Position numbers and translations under genes: made by a program | The notes under the pieces: model-generated | The model's input: the letters and a program-made list of their open reading frames with translations, nothing else | The model's database searches: none | What the model was told of the DNA's origin: nothing | Origin: Eubacteriales bacterium | GTDB lineage: Bacteria > Bacillota > Clostridia > Lachnospirales > Lachnospiraceae | Assembly (NCBI GenBank): GCA_030537135.1 | Contig: JAUNOP010000035.1 | Location: forward strand, 1-32,266 | Length of the DNA: 32,266 bases | Direction: 5' to 3' | Shown: positions 22,485 through 30,674 of the stretch, piece by piece | How the letters are laid out: the number at the start of each line of letters is the position of its first letter | Numbering within the stretch: position 1 is the first letter of the stretch

Positions 22485-23468
22485 ATGAAAAAATGGAAAA
22501 TAGGAAGTGTAGAGATAGAGAATCCCTTTGTACTGGCTCCTATGGCAGGGGTGACTGACCTTCCCTTTCGCAGCCTCTGCAAGGAGCAGGGGTGCGGTTT
22601 AATCTGTATGGAGATGGTCAGTGCAAAGGCGATTTCCTTTCATAACAAAAATACAGAGGCTTTGATGCAGACAGATCCTCTGGAGCATCCGGTATCCATG
22701 CAGATTTTTGGTTCAGACCCTGTTCTTATGGCAGAGACAGCCAGGGCTGTACAGAGCAGGGACTTTGATATCCTGGATATCAATATGGGCTGTCCGGTTC
22801 CAAAGGTTGTGAATAATGGAGAGGGTTCTGCACTTCTCAAGAATCCCGGACTGATGGAGGAGATTGTGCGTCAGGTCGCGCGCGCTTCTCAAAAGCCTGT
22901 GACAGTGAAGATCAGAATCGGTTTTGAGAACCATCCGGTGGATATTGTAGATATTGCAAAGCGGATGGAAGAAGCCGGAGCAGCAGCAATCGCTGTACAT
23001 GGGAGAACGCGCGAGCAGTATTATTCAGGCTGTGCAGACTGGAACTCTATACGCAAAGTAAAGGAAGCTGTGAGTATTCCAGTTATCGGAAACGGAGATG
23101 TGGACAGTCCGCTCAGGGCAGAGGCTCTTTTTCGGGAAACTGGGTGCGACGCGGTGATGATTGGCAGAGCTGCCAGGGGAAATCCATGGATTTTCCGGGA
23201 TATGGTTCACTATTTTAAAACAGGAGAGATACTTCCAAGGCCCTCTGAAGAAGAAATAAAACAAATGATTCTTCGGCACGCACGTATGCAGATTGAGCTT
23301 AAGGGAGAGATGGCTGGTATGCGCGAGATGCGCAAGCATACGGCATGGTATACTGCCGGTATGCCTCATTCAGCCAGACTTCGCAGAGAGGTGAATCAGA
23401 TTTGCGAATATGCACAGCTGGAGAGGCTGCTGAAATATGGTATGATGAACAGGATAAAAGAAAAATGA
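22485..23468 (+). CDS. dusB: tRNA-dihydrouridine synthase, DusB type
   Basis: A 327-residue FMN enzyme that reduces uridines in tRNA to dihydrouridine. The TIM barrel opens with LAPMAGVTDLPFR (17-29). The catalytic Cys103 lies in DINMGCPVPKVVNNGEGSALL. HGRTREQYYSG and GNGDVDSP are flavin and phosphate contacts, and the C-terminal helical domain (about 240-327) binds tRNA. Length and motifs fit the DusB group widespread in Firmicutes. Start ATG 22485 follows GAGGAAG. The stop overlaps the next start by 4 nt (ATGA). Confidence 0.95.
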   Translation: MKKWKIGSVEIENPFVLAPMAGVTDLPFRSLCKEQGCGLICMEMVSAKAISFHNKNTEALMQTDPLEHPVSMQIFGSDPVLMAETARAVQSRDFDILDINMGCPVPKVVNNGEGSALLKNPGLMEEIVRQVARASQKPVTVKIRIGFENHPVDIVDIAKRMEEAGAAAIAVHGRTREQYYSGCADWNSIRKVKEAVSIPVIGNGDVDSPLRAEALFRETGCDAVMIGRAARGNPWIFRDMVHYFKTGEILPRPSEEEIKQMILRHARMQIELKGEMAGMREMRKHTAWYTAGMPHSARLRREVNQICEYAQLERLLKYGMMNRIKEK

Positions 23469-25150
23469 CGACAAATTATCAGAGAATACAAAGGCTGATG
23501 CTGCCTCAGAGCAGCAACAGCAGAATAGAGGCTCTCTATTTTCGGAGAAGCAGCGGAGTTATTCATGATACAAAGCAAGGTTTTTTGGAAATTCCGGAGG
23601 GAGAGGTCATTGAATTCTCCACATATTTTAATGGCTTTTTTTTGAATCAGTGGAAAACCTACACGAATTATAAGGGTTTTCGGATTAAGATACACTTTAC
23701 CGGAGCCATTAGTTGGAATATTTGTACAGAGTATCAGAACCGGGAAGGAGAACTGCTCCCCGCATCTCCTGAAATATCAGGAGATTGGGGAATCATAGAA
23801 ATTCCCCCTGAGTGGGTTACCAGAAATCCCTCCATCTGCTATCTTGCGGCGCAGGGAGAAGAAGGGGGAGGAAGGATTCTGGATATCTGGCTTGAGGGAA
23901 TCCTGGAGCATCCTGCAGAGGTTGTTCCGGCTATTGTGATTTGTACCTATAAGAGAGAACTTTTTGTCAGGACAAATCTCAGGAAGCTTTCCCAGATGGA
24001 CAGAAGAGAGGTGCCGGATATTTTTCTGGTGGATAATGGAAGAACCCTTGAAGGAGAGATGTTTCCTGATTTTGTGAAATATATCAAAAACAGGAACACA
24101 GGAGGTACCGGCGGTTTTACCAGAGGAATTTTAGAGGTTTTGGACAGGCTTGAGGATAAGCCCTACACGCATGTAATTCTGATGGATGACGATATCACCT
24201 TTGATACTGGGATCCTGGAAAGAACAGTTCAGGTACTTAGAGGTCTTAAGAAGCTATATTCCCAGGGAGAGCTTGCAGGCTCTCTGCTTCAGAAAAGCCA
24301 GCCGTGGCTTCAGTATGAATGCAGCGCCAGATGGAATACAGGAAAAATTCAGGCGCTTCATCATGCTGTTGATCTCAGAGAGATGGATGGCATTGTGGAA
24401 AACAGCAGGGAATGTGAAGGAGATTATGGCGGTTGGTGGTACTGCTGTATTCCTGTTTCATCTATTCAGAAAAGAGGACTTCCGCTGCCCTTTTTTGTGC
24501 ATAGAGATGATATAGAATATGGCATACGCATGGGCAGAGTTATTACTATGAATGGAATTGGTGTGTGGCATGATGCTTTTGAGGAAAAGCTTCCCCAGAC
24601 AGGAGAATATTATGACGTCAGGAACATGGCGATTCTAAATTCCATCTATTCTTATCCAGAGGAATGGGGAAAGAAAAAATGGAAATGGTTTCTCCGCAAA
24701 TGGGTGGCTGGAAACATTCTGAGAGGACGCTATCATTATGTGAATCAGAATCTTATGGGTGTTCGGGATTTTCTGAAGGGAGCTAACTGGTTAAGCCAGG
24801 AGAATGGGGCAGAGCTTCATCAGAAGATAGGAAGCCATATGAAGCCTTTGGAAAGCTTTGAAAATCTTCCGGAGAAAACAAAGAAAAATGCTTATATGAC
24901 AACACCGGCAGTCAGCGTGTATCTTGCCGCTCTAAAGAGAAAAATTATTTATAGGGACAATACAGGAGGCTGTATGCCATCGGAAAAAAGCGTGGCAAAG
25001 ACTCTGCAGTGTCTGTATCGCCTTTATAAAATGGAAAAGCAGATTGATCGATACTTTGACAGAGCTGCATGCAGCTACCAAAGAAAATTTGAAGAGCTTA
25101 CCGGAAATAAATTTTGGAGAAAATATTTGGAGATGAAAGAAGATGAATAA
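23465..25150 (+). CDS. GlfT2-like galactofuranosyltransferase (GT2), copy 1
   Basis: A 561-residue glycosyltransferase that should add galactofuranose from UDP-Galf to a growing glycan. The architecture is that of GlfT2: an N-terminal beta-rich domain (about 35-150), then a GT-A domain starting at IVICTYKR (157-164), NTGGTGGFTRG (211-221), the metal-binding Asp triad LMDDD (241-243), GGWWYCCIP (322-330), the catalytic base region HRDDIEYG (346-353) and VWHD (367-370, His369). A helical C-terminal domain follows. There is no signal or membrane segment, so it acts at the cytoplasmic face. Start ATG 23465 overlaps the dusB stop. An upstream in-frame extension lies wholly inside dusB. Confidence 0.88.
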   Translation: MTTNYQRIQRLMLPQSSNSRIEALYFRRSSGVIHDTKQGFLEIPEGEVIEFSTYFNGFFLNQWKTYTNYKGFRIKIHFTGAISWNICTEYQNREGELLPASPEISGDWGIIEIPPEWVTRNPSICYLAAQGEEGGGRILDIWLEGILEHPAEVVPAIVICTYKRELFVRTNLRKLSQMDRREVPDIFLVDNGRTLEGEMFPDFVKYIKNRNTGGTGGFTRGILEVLDRLEDKPYTHVILMDDDITFDTGILERTVQVLRGLKKLYSQGELAGSLLQKSQPWLQYECSARWNTGKIQALHHAVDLREMDGIVENSRECEGDYGGWWYCCIPVSSIQKRGLPLPFFVHRDDIEYGIRMGRVITMNGIGVWHDAFEEKLPQTGEYYDVRNMAILNSIYSYPEEWGKKKWKWFLRKWVAGNILRGRYHYVNQNLMGVRDFLKGANWLSQENGAELHQKIGSHMKPLESFENLPEKTKKNAYMTTPAVSVYLAALKRKIIYRDNTGGCMPSEKSVAKTLQCLYRLYKMEKQIDRYFDRAACSYQRKFEELTGNKFWRKYLEMKEDE

Positions 25151-26963
25151 CAAAAATTATCATTTGCAGAGTTTGCTGTTTGGAGGAGACGACAGACTAG
25201 AATCCTATGTGGAGCTGTTCTATAGAAATTCTCATCCGGTTTATAACAGCGAGGATGAAAGTATCGTGATTGGCCCCGGTCAAGTAGTGGATTTCAGCAC
25301 ATATTTGAATTCTATTTCTCTTTATAAATGGAAAATGTATACTTGTATGAGCAGCCTATACCTGAACCTGGAGATAAAGGGAAAAATGCAAATTTTTCTA
25401 GTGGCTTATTATAAAAGCGGGACACAGTTTATAAGAAAAGTCTTGAACAAAAAGGTTGTGGATAAAAAAGAGAGAACATGGGTTCAAATGGAATATCCAG
25501 AGGGGGATTTTCTTCTGGCTGCTTTTGAAATTCATACTTTTGATACCTGCTTCATATACGGAGGAGAATATACTACAAATGTGCAGGAAGAGCATATCCG
25601 GGAGGTGTCGCTTCATCTGGCAACTACCACATTCAAAAAGGAGGATTTTATTCTTCCTAATCTGGAGCTTTTAAAAAAGAAGATTCTTCTTGAAGATGAA
25701 TATATGTCAGAACATTTCTGGATACATGTCATTGATAATGGAAGAACTCTTCCAATTGACGAGCTAGAGGAGGAACACATTCAGATTCATCCTAATCCAA
25801 ATACAGGAGGAGCGGGAGGCTTTACCAGAGGAATGATAGAGGCTCTCAATCATAAAGACAAGGCAACACATGTACTTTTGATGGATGATGATGTGACAAT
25901 CCTTCCGGAGAGTATAAGAAGAACCTTCTATATGCTGAAAATTCTGCGTCCGGAATATAAGGATTATTATATCAGCGGAGCAATGCTTTATTATGAAGAG
26001 ATGTTTCGGATGTATGAAGATACAGGTTATCTTCACAGAGACGGTTCTTATGGCCCTCTTAAGTATTCGCAGGATGTGCGCTGGATTAATGGCGTTATCA
26101 ATGCAGACCAGCCTCAACCGCAGCCTGAGGATGCTTATGCAGGCTGGTGGTACTGCTGCATTCCTGCAACTGTAATAAATATGAATAATCTGCCCCTTCC
26201 TGTTTTTATAAGAGGCGATGATGTGGAGTATAGTATTCGAAATCACGCGAAGTTTATTACTTTAAACGGTATATGCGTATGGCATATGGGCTTTACAAAC
26301 AAGTTTAATGCTGCTATGGAACTCTATCAGGTACACAGAAACAGCCTGATGGTTCAAGCAGTGAGCGGAGTTGGAAAAAATGTTGATTTTATGAAGAGAA
26401 TCAGCAGGCAGGTGAGAATCGAGCTGCTTCGATTTAATTATCAGGGAGCAGACCTTCTTCTGGATGCGGTTGAGGATTATATGAAGGGCTATAAGTTCTT
26501 TAAGAAGAACATGGGCGAGAAAATCATGAAGGAGAAATCTGCCAAGAATGAACAGCTTCTTCCCTTAAGCGAATTTCCAGAGGCTCCTGCAAAGGTATGG
26601 AGTGTATACGACCGTGAGGAGAGGGGGCTTTTGGAGACCTTTTTATTCCGAATTACCTATAATGGGCATTTGTGGCCTACTGCATGGCTGAAAAAAGAAA
26701 CCGGCATTGCTGCCTATGATTGGTTTTACTCTCCGCACAGATACTTTTTCAGAAGAAAGCTCCTGGTTATTAATCCTCATTTTCAGACAGGGGCTTATCG
26801 TGAGATAAACAAGAAGGAATTTTTCCGCATTATTATGAGACGCAGAAGGCTTTATAAGAAATATGACAGAATTCATGAGCGCCTGGAGGCAGATTATAGA
26901 GCGCACAAGAAAGAGATGACCTCAGAAAAATTCTGGAGGCAGTATCTGGAAATGGATAAATAA
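25143..26963 (+). CDS. GlfT2-like galactofuranosyltransferase (GT2), copy 2
   Basis: A 606-residue paralogue of the preceding gene with the same domain order. GT-A landmarks are NTGGAGGFTRGM (220-231), LMDDD (247-250 holds the triad), AGWWYCCIP (333-341), RGDDVEYS (357-364) and VWH (379-381). The usual opening strand ICTYKR is replaced by ATTTFKKEDF (160-169), so the uracil-contact region has diverged. The C-terminal domain is about 45 residues longer than in copy 1. It overlaps copy 1 by 8 nt. Two GlfT enzymes in tandem suggest either alternating linkages or separate initiating and polymerising steps, by analogy with mycobacterial GlfT1 and GlfT2. Confidence 0.87.
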   Translation: MNNKNYHLQSLLFGGDDRLESYVELFYRNSHPVYNSEDESIVIGPGQVVDFSTYLNSISLYKWKMYTCMSSLYLNLEIKGKMQIFLVAYYKSGTQFIRKVLNKKVVDKKERTWVQMEYPEGDFLLAAFEIHTFDTCFIYGGEYTTNVQEEHIREVSLHLATTTFKKEDFILPNLELLKKKILLEDEYMSEHFWIHVIDNGRTLPIDELEEEHIQIHPNPNTGGAGGFTRGMIEALNHKDKATHVLLMDDDVTILPESIRRTFYMLKILRPEYKDYYISGAMLYYEEMFRMYEDTGYLHRDGSYGPLKYSQDVRWINGVINADQPQPQPEDAYAGWWYCCIPATVINMNNLPLPVFIRGDDVEYSIRNHAKFITLNGICVWHMGFTNKFNAAMELYQVHRNSLMVQAVSGVGKNVDFMKRISRQVRIELLRFNYQGADLLLDAVEDYMKGYKFFKKNMGEKIMKEKSAKNEQLLPLSEFPEAPAKVWSVYDREERGLLETFLFRITYNGHLWPTAWLKKETGIAAYDWFYSPHRYFFRRKLLVINPHFQTGAYREINKKEFFRIIMRRRRLYKKYDRIHERLEADYRAHKKEMTSEKFWRQYLEMDK

Positions 26964-26981
26964 AGGAGAAAGAAATTTGCT

Positions 26982-28091
26982 ATGAAGAAATATGACTATT
27001 TAATTGTAGGCTCCGGCCTGTTTGGAGCAGTTTTTGCTCACGAAGCCATGAAAAGAGGAAAATCCTGCCTTGTCATTGACAAGAGAAATCATATAGCCGG
27101 AAATATTTACACAAAGGAGCAGGAAGGAATCGCCGTGCATAAATACGGCGCCCACATTTTCCATACTTCTAATGAGGAGGTTTGGGAATATATCAACCAG
27201 TTTGCAGATTTTAATCATTATATTAATTCTCCTGTTGCTGTGTACAAGGATGAATTATATAATCTTCCTTTTAATATGAACACATTCAGCAAGCTCTGGG
27301 GAATCCGCACTCCTGCAGAGGCAAAGGCAAAGATTCAGGAGCAGATAGCACAGCTCCATATTGAGGAACCCAGGAATCTGGAGGAGCAGGCGCTGTCTCT
27401 GGCAGGCCGCGATGTATATGAAAAGCTGGTCAAGGGCTATACGGAAAAGCAATGGGGACGACCCTGCACAGAGCTTCCCGCCTTTATCATCAAGAGACTG
27501 CCGCTTCGCTTTATCTATGACAATAACTATTTTAATGACCCTCATCAGGGAATTCCTAAGCAGGGCTACACGGCAATTGTTGAGAAGATGCTGGAGGGCG
27601 CAGATATTCTCCTTGAGACAGACTATTTTGAGTTTATAAAGGAAAATGAGGGGATTGCGCAAAAGACAGTGTTCACAGGAATGATTGATGAGTTTTATCA
27701 TTATCAGTATGGGGTGCTTCAGTATCGTACTGTCAGGTTTGAAGAGGAAACCCTGGATATGGATAATTATCAGGGAAATGCGGTTGTGAACTATACAGAG
27801 AGAGAGGTTCCTTATACTCGTATTATTGAGCATAAGCATTTTAATTTCGGAAAGCAGGAGAAAACGATTATCAGCCGCGAATATCCTCTGGAATGGAAGC
27901 CAGGAATTGAACCCTATTATCCGATCAATGATGACCGAAATTCTGCTTTATATGAAAAGTACCGTGCGCTTGCAGACAAGGAGACAAATGTGATTTTTGG
28001 AGGACGCCTTGGCATGTACCGATATTTTGATATGGACAAGGTAATTCTTGCAGCTCTTGAAGCCGTAAAAAAGGAATTCAGTGGTTCTTGA
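26982..28091 (+). CDS. glf: UDP-galactopyranose mutase
   Basis: A 369-residue flavoenzyme that interconverts UDP-galactopyranose and UDP-galactofuranose, the donor for the two upstream transferases. The FAD-binding motif is LIVGSGLFGAVFAHEA (7-22), followed by the VIDKRNHIAGN adenine-ribose region, the family signature HKYGAHIFHTSN (53-64), YTEKQWGRPCTEL and the C-terminal FGGRLGMYRYFDMD. Length is typical of bacterial Glf. It follows copy 2 by 18 nt with AAAGGAG before the ATG. It ends the cassette, and its stop codon lies in a hairpin that abuts the greA promoter. Confidence 0.96.
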   Translation: MKKYDYLIVGSGLFGAVFAHEAMKRGKSCLVIDKRNHIAGNIYTKEQEGIAVHKYGAHIFHTSNEEVWEYINQFADFNHYINSPVAVYKDELYNLPFNMNTFSKLWGIRTPAEAKAKIQEQIAQLHIEEPRNLEEQALSLAGRDVYEKLVKGYTEKQWGRPCTELPAFIIKRLPLRFIYDNNYFNDPHQGIPKQGYTAIVEKMLEGADILLETDYFEFIKENEGIAQKTVFTGMIDEFYHYQYGVLQYRTVRFEEETLDMDNYQGNAVVNYTEREVPYTRIIEHKHFNFGKQEKTIISREYPLEWKPGIEPYYPINDDRNSALYEKYRALADKETNVIFGGRLGMYRYFDMDKVILAALEAVKKEFSGS

Positions 28092-28110
28092 AAAACCCTG
28101 CCCTGAATTC
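28074..28110 (+). terminator. Hairpin spanning the glf stop codon, next to the greA promoter
   Basis: GAATTCAG (28074-28081) pairs perfectly with CTGAATTC (28103-28110), with GGTT/AACC (28083-28086 with 28094-28097) extending it inside. The TGA of glf is in the loop and the next base starts the greA -35. There is no U-run, so termination is uncertain. Confidence 0.45.
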
Positions 28111-28139
28111 TTGACATAAAGAATACTTTCCGCTATAAT
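28111..28139 (+). promoter_or_regulatory. Consensus sigma-A promoter of greA
   Basis: TTGACA (28111-28116), 17 nt, TATAAT (28134-28139): a perfect match to the vegetative consensus. It separates greA-lysS transcription from the galactofuranose cassette. Confidence 0.92.
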
Positions 28140-28200
28140 AGGGGAACTATGGACAACTCTTTGACGGACACAGAAAGATAGAAAAGGAGTTTTTGCAATT

Positions 28201-28683
28201 ATGGAAGGAAAGAAAAATTTACTTACCTATGCAGGATTAAAGAAACTGGAAGAGGAATTACATGACCTCAAGGTAGTAAGAAGAAAAGAAGTAGCACAGA
28301 AAATCAAGGAAGCCAGAGAACAGGGCGACCTTTCTGAGAATGCAGAGTACGATGCAGCCAAGGATGAGCAGAGAGATATTGAAGCTCGTATTGAGGAGAT
28401 CGAGAAGATTCTGAAGAATGCCGAGGTAGTGGTTGAAGATGAAATCGATCTGGATAAAATCAGTGTAGGATGCAAGGTTAAGGTGCATGACTATGAGTAT
28501 GAAGAGGATATGGAGTTCAAGATTGTAGGATCTACTGAGGCAAACAGCCTGCAGGGTAAGATTTCCAATGAATCTCCAGTAGGAAAGGCTCTTATTGGCG
28601 CTAAAACAGGAGAAATCGTAGAGGTAACTATGCCTTTCGGCGTTATGAAATATAAGGTATTAAATATTGAGAGAAATATTTAA
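28201..28683 (+). CDS. greA: Transcription elongation factor GreA
   Basis: A 160-residue factor that enters the RNA polymerase secondary channel and stimulates cleavage of backtracked RNA. The N-terminal antiparallel coiled coil (about 8-77) has the GreA signature LKKLEEELHDLKVVRRKEVAQKI (in part) and the acidic tip SENAEYDAAKDEQ. The C-terminal FKBP-like domain (about 84-158) has VGCKVKVHDYEYEEDMEFKIVG, the ISNESPVGKALIGAKTGE motif and VLNIE. Full length. The start follows AAAGGAG. It has its own strong promoter and is followed by a hairpin-rich spacer before lysS. Confidence 0.97.
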   Translation: MEGKKNLLTYAGLKKLEEELHDLKVVRRKEVAQKIKEAREQGDLSENAEYDAAKDEQRDIEARIEEIEKILKNAEVVVEDEIDLDKISVGCKVKVHDYEYEEDMEFKIVGSTEANSLQGKISNESPVGKALIGAKTGEIVEVTMPFGVMKYKVLNIERNI

Positions 28684-28686
28684 CGT

Positions 28687-28723
28687 ATCAAGCAGCGAAG
28701 CAGATTGCGAATTTCTGCTTGAT
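28687..28723 (+). repeat. TGCGAAT hairpin element, copy 2
   Basis: ATCAAGCAG (28687-28695) pairs perfectly with CTGCTTGAT (28715-28723). An exclusive alternative pairs AAGCAGA (28698-28704) with TCTGCTT (28714-28720). The loop carries TTGCGAATT. Compared with copy 1 the stem pair G-C has become A-T (CAAGCGG/CCGCTTG versus CAAGCAG/CTGCTTG). It begins 3 nt after the greA stop. Confidence 0.6.
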
Positions 28724-28765
28724 TCCCTCAAGTAAGTATTCCATGTAAAGAGGACGCTGAATTGT

Positions 28766-28790
28766 GTGGATATTGCGAATATCCGCTTGA
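28766..28790 (+). repeat. TGCGAAT hairpin element, copy 3
   Basis: GTGGATAT (28766-28773) pairs with ATATCCGC (28779-28786), with one G-T pair, around the loop TGCGA. The right half through CTTGA (28774-28790) is identical over 17 nt to copy 1 near 8,913. Confidence 0.6.
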
Positions 28791-29042
28791 ACCAGGACAA
28801 AATCATTTCAATCAGGTGAGCGGTGCAGATGCTGTACCGCTCACCTTGTGCGATAAGCCCGGAAAGTGGTTGCCATGCTTGCGGCGCGAAGCTAGTCTTT
28901 TAGGGCATGAGCAGACATTTGACAGGCAACAGACAGCAAACAGCTTTGCTGTGAGCTGTTCGCGGTATCACGCGGATAGGGGAACTGGCTTCCCCTATCC
29001 GATAATAAAGGAATTTATATAATATAAAGGAGGCTGAATAAC
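28791..29042 (+). other. Hairpin-rich lysS leader region
   Basis: No gene is seen in the remainder of the 359-nt greA-lysS gap. It contains GGTGAGCGGT/ACCGCTCACC (28815-28824 with 28836-28845), ACAGCAAA/TTTGCTGT around CAGC (28933-28952), an exclusive alternative AACAGCT/AGCTGTT (28939-28945 with 28954-28960), and a perfect 12-bp stem CGGATAGGGGAA/TTCCCCTATCCG around CTGGC (28973-29001). The lysS ribosome site AAGGAGG is at 29027-29033. I find no T-box sequence (TGGnACCGCG) and no lysine-riboswitch core. No stem has a U-run after it. Confidence 0.55.
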
Positions 29043-30545
29043 GTGGCAGAGCAGAGGAAGCCGCAGCAGGAACAGGATTTGAACCAATTATTAAAGGTAC
29101 GTCGGGAGAAGCTCGCAGAGCTGCAGGCAAATGGTAAGGATCCGTTTAAAATTGTAAAATATGATGTGACTCATCACAGTCAGGAAGTCAAAGAACACTT
29201 CGAGGAGCTGGAAGGAAAAGTTGTTACTCTTGCTGGACGTATGATGTCCAAGCGTGTGATGGGAAAAGCTTCCTTCTGTCATGTGCAGGATTTGCAGGGA
29301 ACCATTCAGTCTTATGTGGCAAGAGACAGTGTGGGAGAGGAAGCTTACAAGGACTTTAAGAAACTCGATGTAGGTGATATCATCGGCATTAAGGGAGAGG
29401 TTTTCCGCACTAAGACAGGAGAAATCTCTATTCATGCTTCAGAACTTACTCTCTTATCCAAGAGCCTTCAGGTACTCCCTGAGAAGTTCCATGGACTTAC
29501 TAACACAGACCTGCGTTATCGTCAGCGATACGTGGACTTGATTATGAACCCAGAGGTAAAGGATACCTTTATCAAGCGTTCCAGGATTATCAGCGCAGTG
29601 CGAAGATATCTGGATTCCCAGGGTTTTATGGAGGTGGAAACTCCTATGCTGGTTTCTAATGCAGGCGGAGCGTCTGCTCGCCCCTTTGAGACCCACTTCA
29701 ACGCATTGGATGATGACTTTAAGCTTCGCATTTCTTTGGAGCTTTATCTGAAGAGGCTGATTGTAGGGGGGCTGGAAAGGGTTTATGAGATTGGCCGTGT
29801 ATTCAGAAATGAGGGACTTGATACCAGACACAATCCAGAGTTTACTCTGATGGAACTGTATCAGGCATACACAGATTATCACGGCATGATGGATCTCACA
29901 GAGAATCTGTATCGTTATGTGGCACAGGAGGTTTTGGGAACCACTACTATTTCTTACAATGGTGTGGAGATGGATCTTGGAAAGCCGTTTGAGCGCATTA
30001 CCATGGTAGATGCTGTGAAAAAGTATGCTGGCGTTGATTTTAATGAGATCAAAACAACAGAGGAAGCTAAGGCTCTGGCAAAGGAGAAAGGAATCGAGTT
30101 TGAGGAAAGGCATAAGAAGGGCGATATATTGAATCTGTTCTTTGAGGAGTATGTGGAAGAGCATCTGATTCAGCCTACCTTTGTTATGGATCATCCGATT
30201 GAAATTTCCCCCCTTACCAAGAAGAAGCCGGACAATCCTGACTATGTGGAGAGATTTGAGTTCTTCATGAACGGCTGGGAGATGGCAAACGCCTACTCTG
30301 AGCTGAATGATCCGATTGACCAGAGGGAGAGATTCCAGGCACAGGAGGAGCTGCTCGCCCAGGGCGACGAGGAGGCAAATCATACGGATGAAGATTTCCT
30401 GAACGCATTGTGCATCGGAATGCCGCCTACGGGAGGAATCGGATTTGGCATAGACCGTATGTGTATGCTGCTCACAGATGCGGCGGCTATTAGGGACGTA
30501 CTGTTGTTCCCGACGATGAAAACACTCGGCGGAAAAGACCAGTAA
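29043..30545 (+). CDS. lysS: Lysyl-tRNA synthetase, class II
   Basis: A 500-residue class II synthetase that charges tRNA-Lys. The N-terminal OB anticodon-binding domain (about 60-150) has [24 protein letters not shown] (in part). The catalytic core holds motif 1 ([16 protein letters not shown]), motif 2 ([26 protein letters not shown]) and motif 3 ([18 protein letters not shown]). Length is standard for bacterial LysS. Start GTG 29043 is 9 nt after AAGGAGG (29027-29033). Only 5 nt separate its stop from an IS3-family element, and the terminator that probably served it is now 1.7 kb away. Confidence 0.97.
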   Translation: MAEQRKPQQEQDLNQLLKVRREKLAELQANGKDPFKIVKYDVTHHSQEVKEHFEELEGKVVTLAGRMMSKRVMGKASFCHVQDLQGTIQSYVARDSVGEEAYKDFKKLDVGDIIGIKGEVFRTKTGEISIHASELTLLSKSLQVLPEKFHGLTNTDLRYRQRYVDLIMNPEVKDTFIKRSRIISAVRRYLDSQGFMEVETPMLVSNAGGASARPFETHFNALDDDFKLRISLELYLKRLIVGGLERVYEIGRVFRNEGLDTRHNPEFTLMELYQAYTDYHGMMDLTENLYRYVAQEVLGTTTISYNGVEMDLGKPFERITMVDAVKKYAGVDFNEIKTTEEAKALAKEKGIEFEERHKKGDILNLFFEEYVEEHLIQPTFVMDHPIEISPLTKKKPDNPDYVERFEFFMNGWEMANAYSELNDPIDQRERFQAQEELLAQGDEEANHTDEDFLNALCIGMPPTGGIGFGIDRMCMLLTDAAAIRDVLLFPTMKTLGGKDQ

Positions 30546-30550
30546 AATGA

Positions 30551-30573
30551 TGTGCTACCCGTCAAGTAGACAA
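30551..30573 (+). repeat. IS left-end repeat, copy A
   Basis: Begins TGTGCTACC and ends GTCAAGTAGACAA (23 nt). A weaker related stretch, TATGCTTCCC...AAACAGATAAAATAA, follows from about 30,611, perhaps a second transposase-binding site. The 23-nt unit recurs in the same orientation at 32151-32173 with one change. Confidence 0.7.
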
Positions 30574-30674
30574 ATTAAATAACGAAAATTTTTCTTTCCC
30601 GGTACAGTGATATGCTTCCCTTATGGTAAACAGATAAAATAATAAAACTGTCACTATAAGGAGGAGCATATTTT

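Noticed and set aside
28791-29042. T-box or lysine riboswitch before lysS
   Set aside because: ACCGC occurs in the stem at 28,836, but the T-box core TGGnACCGCG, a terminator with a U-run and the lysine-riboswitch core sequences are all absent.
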